Shown in pieces: positions 59,231 to 64,000 of a DNA stretch of 64,000 nt; position 1 is the first letter of the stretch; each line of letters starts with the position of its first letter. Location of the stretch: contig NZ_FRBY01000001.1 of the NCBI RefSeq assembly GCF_900142735.1, positions 558,001-622,000 on the forward strand, given 5' to 3'. The notes under the pieces were generated by a model that was not told the DNA's origin, did not search any database, and worked only from the letters and a program-made list of their open reading frames with translations. Source of the stretch: Flavobacterium saccharophilum (GTDB lineage Bacteria; Bacteroidota; Bacteroidia; Flavobacteriales; Flavobacteriaceae). Both the position numbers and the translations under genes were made by a program.

Positions 59231-60363
59231 TAGCAAACGGTTAAATAAGCATACGCAAACGAGAATCTTCCACTTTCAGGAACAGATAATAAAATACGAT
59301 CTCCTTTTTTTAATGTACCGGAATTCATTAATTCTTCAACAGCAATATAAATCGATGCCGATCCAACGTTTCCAACTCTCAAAAGGTTCATAAACCATTT
59401 TTCATCCGTAATTACAATTCCTTTTTCGTTTAAGCCATTTTTCAATCCTTCAACAAAAAAGTGAGACGAAACGTGCGGTAAAAAGTAATCAATATCTTCT
59501 GCTGTAATGTTGTGTTTTGCCATGGCATCACTCATACTTTCAACGCCTTTTGGCAAGATGAATTCGTCTAATAATTTCACATCCTGCTTCACAGCAAAAA
59601 CCGATTCGTTTAACCATTCATCTGGTCTGAAATCACTCCACGGTTTGATTTCTCCATTTTCTAATTTATCTCCACCGGCATACATACAAGCTTCTAATTC
59701 GAAGGCGTAAGAATACGATTCCATCCATTCGATTTTTAGCGAAATGTCTCCGCTTGGTTTATTTTCTAATAAAAAAGCACCAGCTCCATCAGATAACATC
59801 CAGCGTAAAAAATCTTTTTTGAAAGCGATAATAGGCTGCGCTTCCAGATTTTTTAAGTTGATGATTTCGTGATTGTATTTTGGAGACGAAAGCCAGGTAG
59901 AAACTTTTTCAGATCCTGTGCAAATCGCGTTTTTAGAATTTCCTGAACGTATCGACAGAAAACCATATTTCAAGGAATTCATTCCGGAACAGCAAATTCC
60001 CATCGAAGAATTCAATTCTACCGATCTGTTTTTCAATAAACCGTGAACCATAGCAGCATGCGACGGTGCCAAAACATCTGGCGATGAAGTTCCGCAGGAA
60101 AGTACTTCTACATCCTGATCGGTGAATTTTTCATCAAACAATTGTACGATGGCATTGCGCGTCAATTCGGCATTGCTGTGTGTGCTTTTACCTTCTTTGT
60201 TGACAGCGTAATAGCGGCTTGTAATTTTATTATTACGCAAAATAATACGTCTTGCTTTTGAGGCAGTATCATTTATAAGACCCAAATAATTTTCCATTTC
60301 ATCATTTGAAACAGCTTCGTTGGGTAAATATTTTGCGGCTTTGGTAATATATACGTCAAACAT
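59230..60363 (-). CDS. darB: DarB-like KAS III enzyme of dialkylresorcinol synthesis
   Basis: A 377-residue ketosynthase III-type protein. The nucleophile is probably Cys125 in GICCSGMNSLKYGF, the His is in DYFLPHVSSHFF and the Asn in RVGNVGSASIYIA. DarB condenses and cyclises fatty acyl precursors with a partner acid to a cyclohexanedione, which is later aromatised to dialkylresorcinol, the ester partner in flexirubin. DarA is encoded 16 bp before. The order darA-darB followed by dehydratases fits Flavobacterium clusters. Confidence 0.92.
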   Translation of the reverse strand: MFDVYITKAAKYLPNEAVSNDEMENYLGLINDTASKARRIILRNNKITSRYYAVNKEGKSTHSNAELTRNAIVQLFDEKFTDQDVEVLSCGTSSPDVLAPSHAAMVHGLLKNRSVELNSSMGICCSGMNSLKYGFLSIRSGNSKNAICTGSEKVSTWLSSPKYNHEIINLKNLEAQPIIAFKKDFLRWMLSDGAGAFLLENKPSGDISLKIEWMESYSYAFELEACMYAGGDKLENGEIKPWSDFRPDEWLNESVFAVKQDVKLLDEFILPKGVESMSDAMAKHNITAEDIDYFLPHVSSHFFVEGLKNGLNEKGIVITDEKWFMNLLRVGNVGSASIYIAVEELMNSGTLKKGDRILLSVPESGRFSFAYAYLTVC

Positions 60364-60379
60364 AATTTAATTTCCTCTT

Positions 60380-61282
60380 CTAAACTCCCTGATAATATTG
60401 AGTTTCCTTTTTTATTTTTTTGAACTTAAATGGATAGGTAATAAGATGCAATATATAGACTATTGGCGAGATTAGCCATATAGCTAAGAATAAATAAACA
60501 TAAAATATTTTAAGAAGCGTTTTTCTGTTTTTTTGATTTTTATGAATGATATTAGACCATTTATTAAAGATTTTGTTCGCTGTTTTATCTACTGTAACTA
60601 AATACGAACTGATTTTTACGGCTCCAATTTCGGCTAATTTTGGTTGTAAATCGTCTAAATTGTTTTGATTGAATTGAGAAAGCATTACTTCTCCAAATTT
60701 ATCCGATTCCTGAATGTCTTTATCAGAAACGCCAGGCAGTGGAAAAAAGCCTAAATATTTTTTCTTTACTCCGGAAAACATCCAGTTTACAATCGTAATC
60801 ACGCTGATTAAATTTCCAACGCGATCGACCAACGCCACATTCCCAACCAATTTTGCATTTACATCACGCAATAAAACTTTGACTTTTTCCTGCGCCATAA
60901 TCCACATATTTCGGGATCCGTTTATAGTAATGACTGGTGTGTTGTTCAGAATGATTTTAGCTTCAGCACTTTTTAAAAAAGAGTTCATCGGGATGGATGG
61001 CGACAAGTACCAAACCTGATAATGCAGCAGCACAAGATCGTATTTTGTATTCAGAATTTCCTCAGAAACCGGTTTTAACGCTGTCGGAATCTGTAAAAAG
61101 GATTCCGGAAAAGCATCAAAAAAAGTAGTTTTATTCCAGGGAAAAGGAAAAGGTTTTTCTAATTGAATTTCATGAAAAGTTACTTTTATTTCTTCTGAAT
61201 TTAAAAAGGGTTTTGCAATATTTCGCGCAATCGATTCTAGTTGCCCAGATTGAGAATAAAAAATAACGAGGACATTTTTCAT
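60380..61282 (-). CDS. darA: DarA-like dialkylresorcinol condensing protein (flavodoxin fold)
   Basis: A 300-residue protein with a flavodoxin/WrbA-like amino domain (VLVIFYSQSGQLESIARNI at residues 4-22), a middle region, and one membrane helix near the end (about 268-290, VYLFLAIWLISPIVYILHLI). It is the form named dialkylresorcinol condensing enzyme DarA in Bacteroidota. It acts with DarB in making the 2,5-dialkylresorcinol part of flexirubin. A weak -7 promoter (TATTTTTG, - strand, 61315-61308) is seen 26 bp before its start, and a perfect inverted repeat lies further upstream. Confidence 0.9.
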   Translation of the reverse strand: MKNVLVIFYSQSGQLESIARNIAKPFLNSEEIKVTFHEIQLEKPFPFPWNKTTFFDAFPESFLQIPTALKPVSEEILNTKYDLVLLHYQVWYLSPSIPMNSFLKSAEAKIILNNTPVITINGSRNMWIMAQEKVKVLLRDVNAKLVGNVALVDRVGNLISVITIVNWMFSGVKKKYLGFFPLPGVSDKDIQESDKFGEVMLSQFNQNNLDDLQPKLAEIGAVKISSYLVTVDKTANKIFNKWSNIIHKNQKNRKTLLKIFYVYLFLAIWLISPIVYILHLITYPFKFKKIKKETQYYQGV

Positions 61283-61356
61283 TAGGTTTGTTTACTTTGG
61301 TTGCAAACAAAAATAAGTAAATTTATTTAAACGAATTTTCTTGTTTAATGGAATGT

Positions 61357-61425
61357 TTTTTCGCCACGAATTCACGAATTTATTTTTAATCAAATTGTTA
61401 TAATTCGTGAATTCGTGGCGAAAAA
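61357..61425. repeat. Perfect 24-bp inverted repeat between acyltransferase and darA
   Basis: Arms 61357-61380 and 61402-61425 are exact reverse complements (tttttcgccacgaattcacg begins the left arm), loop 21 nt. The right arm touches the stop codon of the acyltransferase gene. The transcript ends in As after the stem, not Us, so it is not an ordinary terminator. It is the undivided form of the repeat at 43691-43769. Confidence 0.85.
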
Positions 61426-62307
61426 TTAGCTTTTTACATCATTCCAAAAATCGAAATAATTGAACCATTGCAGAGGATATTTTTGCAGAATGCTTTCAAC
61501 GCTTTTTACATATTCTTGTAATAATCCTTTTTCATCGCGGTGTTTTACCGTTGCTTCTCGTGCGTATAGATGATAATGAAGATTGGGTTCTTTCATTACG
61601 TAAACAAAAACAACAGGTACTTTTAATCTTGAAGCAATTAAAAAGGGGCCAGCCGGGAAGTTAGCTTCTTTGCCGAGAATTTCTGTTGAAAGCGATTTGG
61701 TTCCTTCAAAATAACGATCTCCTGTAAAACAAACCAATTCATTGTTCGCCAGTGCCGCATTGATCTCAAAAATATGAGATAAATCGTCTTTGATGATGAT
61801 GAATTTTACGGTAGGTTTTTGGGTAACACTCTCCAGATAATTTTTAATAGCGGAATGTTCTAAGTCAGTTGTAACCAAATTGATTTGAAACTCCAAATCA
61901 ATATCGCCCAAAAAGTGTTCGGCAATTTCAAAATTTCCAACATGTGCGCTGATTAAAACGCCTCCTTTTTTCTCGGCCAAAAGGTTTTTCAGAATTTCTA
62001 TTCCGTCAAATTCGTAAGTGAATTTGTTTCGCATTCCTGCCGAAATCGAAATTTTGTCAATAATAGTCTGTCCAAAAGTGTAGTAACTTTTGAAAACCAT
62101 TTTTTTTGCCTGGAAATTGGAATAGTGGAGTCTTTCTTTAAAATAATAAAAAATAGCGCGATTGCTCTTTTTTAGAAATAAAAAATAATAAGAAGCAACC
62201 AAATAAAGTAAGACATAAGCAGATTTGACACCCGCTTTTTGTATCAAAAAAACGAATATTCTATAGCCTAAAACTGTTCCTTTTGATTTGCCATCCCATT
62301 GACTCAT
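61426..62307 (-). CDS. Lauroyl/lysophospholipid acyltransferase-like protein (LpxL family)
   Basis: A 293-residue membrane-associated acyltransferase with an amino-terminal hydrophobic segment (about 28-48) and the H-x4-E motif in SAHVGNFEIAEHF, as in LpxL/HtrB. The later CFTGDRYFEGTKS and FPAGPFLIASRLKVPVV blocks are typical. In aryl polyene/flexirubin clusters, such enzymes are suspected of joining acyl or polyene chains to a lipid or resorcinol. It overlaps the ACP gene by one base (62307). Confidence 0.88.
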   Translation of the reverse strand: MSQWDGKSKGTVLGYRIFVFLIQKAGVKSAYVLLYLVASYYFLFLKKSNRAIFYYFKERLHYSNFQAKKMVFKSYYTFGQTIIDKISISAGMRNKFTYEFDGIEILKNLLAEKKGGVLISAHVGNFEIAEHFLGDIDLEFQINLVTTDLEHSAIKNYLESVTQKPTVKFIIIKDDLSHIFEINAALANNELVCFTGDRYFEGTKSLSTEILGKEANFPAGPFLIASRLKVPVVFVYVMKEPNLHYHLYAREATVKHRDEKGLLQEYVKSVESILQKYPLQWFNYFDFWNDVKS

Positions 62308-62561
62308 TAAACAGCTTTAGCTTTTAGTTTGGTTTCAATAAGGTCGTAAAAATTTTGAAAAGTCGCGATCCCAACAAAATCAGCTTCAACTAGTTTTACA
62401 CCAAAGTTAGATTCAATTGAAACTACTAAATCAACATAATCCAAACTATCCAACCCAAGTGTATCTTTTAAATTAGCATCTGGTTCTATTTCATCATTAT
62501 CTACCTCAAATTCATCAACCAAAAAACCATTAATTCTCGTTATAATCTCTTCTTTATTCAT
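62307..62561 (-). CDS. Acyl carrier protein (second copy)
   Basis: An 84-residue ACP with Ser39 in LGLDSLDYVDL as the phosphopantetheine site. It overlaps the KS gene by 8 bp and the acyltransferase gene by one base, so these three look like one functional unit. It differs in sequence from the ACP at 51528, so the two probably serve different chain-building steps. Confidence 0.93.
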   Translation of the reverse strand: MNKEEIITRINGFLVDEFEVDNDEIEPDANLKDTLGLDSLDYVDLVVSIESNFGVKLVEADFVGIATFQNFYDLIETKLKAKAV

Positions 62562-63789
62562 TGTTCACTTTAAACTTTTTAACCACCAACGCAGAGTTGG
62601 TTCCTCCGAAACCGAAAGAATTGGACAAAAATATGTCAAATTTTTTGTTTAAAGTAGTTTTGACCAAATTTAATTTAGAAGCATCTTCATCAGGATTGTC
62701 TAAATTGATGTTCGGTGCAATGAAATCATGCTGCATCATCAAAATAGAATAAATTACTTCGCTGGCTCCGGCCATCCAGCATTCGTGGCCAGTCATTGAT
62801 TTTGTGGAACTTACATATGGATTTTTTTCACCAAAAACTTCAAAGATCGCTTTGGCTTCATTTCCGTCTCCAACTGGAGTGGAAGTGGCGTGTGCATTAA
62901 TATATTCGATGTCTGTTGCTTTTAATTGTGCATCGTCAAGGGCTCGTTTCATGGCTATAGACGGGCCTTCGACATTTGGTGTCGAGATGTGACCGCCGTT
63001 GGATGAGAATCCGTAACCCACGACTTCTGCAATAATATTCGCACCTCTGGCAATTGCCGATTCGTAACTTTCAAGAATCAAAGTAGCACCTCCGCCTGAC
63101 GGAATCAATCCATCACGGTCGGTATCAAAAGGTCTTGACGCTTGTTGAGGTTCGTTTTCTCTTTTTGAAAAAACGCCCAAACCATCAAAACTGCTCATGG
63201 CATATTTGTTGATTTCCTGTGCACCACCAGTAATAATAATATCCTGGAAACCACTTTTTATTAAGAAATAAGCCAATCCAATAGAATGTGAGCCGCTCGC
63301 GCAAGCCGCACTTACCGTTAAATTGATACCTCGAAGTTTAAAAATGGTCGAAAGATTCATTGTAACTGTCGAATTCATCGATTTGAAAATCGCTCCGGAA
63401 CCAATTAATGCTGTGTCTTTTTTCTCACGAACAATATCTGTTGCATCAATAATCGCTTTAGAAACACTATCGTTTCCGTACATGATTCCCACTTCACGGG
63501 CATCAAAAAAAGCATCGTCAATATTAGCATTTTTTAATGCTTCGATGGTGGCCATATAGGCATATTCGGTTTCTTCACCAATGCTCATACGTTGTCTGCG
63601 GGTCAATAAATTTTTCAAATCTGCTTTTGGAACAACGCCCGTTAAAGCCGATTGAAAACCAAATTCTTTTCTATCAGCATCAAACTGAATACCAGATTTT
63701 CCGTTGTATAAAGATTCCTTTACTTCATCTAAAGAAGTTCCGATACAAGAATAAATTCCCATTCCAGTAATTACAACTCTCTTATTCAT
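62554..63789 (-). CDS. Beta-ketoacyl-ACP synthase (KAS II type)
   Basis: A 411-residue condensing enzyme. Nucleophile Cys163 in SAACASGSHS, His in INAHATSTPVGDG and His in KSMTGHECWMAGAS, so complete. The amino end NKRVVITGMGIYSCIG is typical of FabF. It overlaps the ACP gene by 8 bp. It is the first cluster gene seen in this window on the - strand; a long inverted repeat lies upstream, where the promoter should also be, though no TAnnTTTG match was found. Confidence 0.93.
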   Translation of the reverse strand: MNKRVVITGMGIYSCIGTSLDEVKESLYNGKSGIQFDADRKEFGFQSALTGVVPKADLKNLLTRRQRMSIGEETEYAYMATIEALKNANIDDAFFDAREVGIMYGNDSVSKAIIDATDIVREKKDTALIGSGAIFKSMNSTVTMNLSTIFKLRGINLTVSAACASGSHSIGLAYFLIKSGFQDIIITGGAQEINKYAMSSFDGLGVFSKRENEPQQASRPFDTDRDGLIPSGGGATLILESYESAIARGANIIAEVVGYGFSSNGGHISTPNVEGPSIAMKRALDDAQLKATDIEYINAHATSTPVGDGNEAKAIFEVFGEKNPYVSSTKSMTGHECWMAGASEVIYSILMMQHDFIAPNINLDNPDEDASKLNLVKTTLNKKFDIFLSNSFGFGGTNSALVVKKFKVNNE

Positions 63790-63825
63790 CGTCTTTCAAA
63801 GTAATTTTTTATCCGTTACGTTCAT

Positions 63826-63973
63826 TTTTTAAACACATAGAAACATAGTTTTTGTAAACTCAAAAAAGGCGTTTCACTCGCTTGAAAAAACATAGTTAAC
63901 TATGTGAAAGAAATGTATTTCTTTTTTGTATTCTTTTTGCACATGAAAATCTATGTTTCTATGTGTTTAAAAA
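63826..63973. repeat. Perfect 23-bp inverted repeat with an inner palindrome
   Basis: Arms 63826-63848 and 63951-63973 are exact reverse complements (cacatagaaacatag words). The 102-nt interior has the 16-bp palindrome ACATAGTTAACTATGT at 63890-63905 and flanking tttcac/gtgaaa pairs, so the whole region could form a large cruciform or RNA stem. It lies just before the KS gene start. Confidence 0.82.
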
Positions 63974-64000
63974 TCATTTTTAAGAATAAATCCCTCCGTT

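Noticed and set aside
61357..61425. Intrinsic terminator for the acyltransferase gene
   Set aside because: The stem is perfect but is followed by As on the - strand transcript and not by Us; the related element at 43.7 kb behaves the same way.

Overview
The window reads as chromosome of a Flavobacterium-like member of the Bacteroidota. The base composition is low in GC, intergenic regions are very AT-rich, and Shine-Dalgarno sequences are mostly absent. Several promoters fit the Bacteroidota sigma-A form (TTG, 17-23 nt, TAnnTTTG). Gene content also fits: the type IX secretion/gliding lipoprotein SprE (PorW), a split ATP synthase operon, and a flexirubin-type pigment cluster with DarA and DarB. 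Species identity is an inference.

Layout. 1-2.3 kb: an ABC exporter pair (DUF5687 permease, whose start codon begins one base before the window, plus its ATPase). 2.3-5.4 kb: sprE and a bactofilin. 5.4-11.3 kb: atpZ, a small membrane protein, then atpB-E-F-H-A-G; the beta and epsilon genes are not here. 11.5-18.4 kb: a compact six-gene cassette on the + strand that I cannot match to a named system. It holds a coiled-coil protein, a two-TM coiled-coil membrane protein, a membrane-anchored solute-binding protein fused to an OmpA peptidoglycan-binding domain, an ABC permease, an ABC ATPase and a CbbX-type AAA+ ATPase. It is followed by a strong terminator, a long inverted repeat and about three tandem copies of an 89-90 bp sequence. 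18.9-26 kb: housekeeping and envelope genes (GNAT, Wzx-like flippase, dut, sugar nucleotidyltransferase, TPR protein, DUF4292 lipoprotein, EnvC-like protein). 26-29.4 kb (- strand): a transglutaminase, alpha-E and circularly permuted ATP-grasp trio. 29.8-35.3 kb: CBS protein, rbfA, LolC/E-like permease, MATE exporter, N-acetylmuramoyl-L-alanine amidase and dusB.

35.5-63.8 kb (- strand) is an almost unbroken aryl polyene/dialkylresorcinol (flexirubin) cluster. It has an adenylate-forming ligase, four ketosynthase-fold proteins of KAS I/II type (one without catalytic residues), a truncated ketosynthase-like protein, KAS III-like DarB, DarA, two acyl carrier proteins, three hotdog dehydratase-like proteins, a thioesterase, a LolA-like carrier, an RND exporter fused to an acyltransferase, a glycosyltransferase, a polysaccharide deacetylase, an ABC exporter with a BtrH-type acyltransferase-like partner, an autoproteolytic C45-family lipoprotein and a phytoene-desaturase-like oxidoreductase. 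The likely logic is that an aryl starter is activated, extended on ACP into a polyene, joined to a dialkylresorcinol made by DarA/DarB, and moved to the outer membrane. A Fic-domain gene and a tiny convergent gene sit inside this cluster.

Every intergenic gap above about 100 bp from 35.3 to 64 kb, except the one around the Fic-convergent gene, carries an intergenic repeat. Most form long imperfect or perfect inverted repeats of unrelated sequence, and two share a 27-nt insert. Several first-in-frame TTG codons turn out to lie in promoter elements, so the starts of atpB, the amidase and dusB are moved downstream here.
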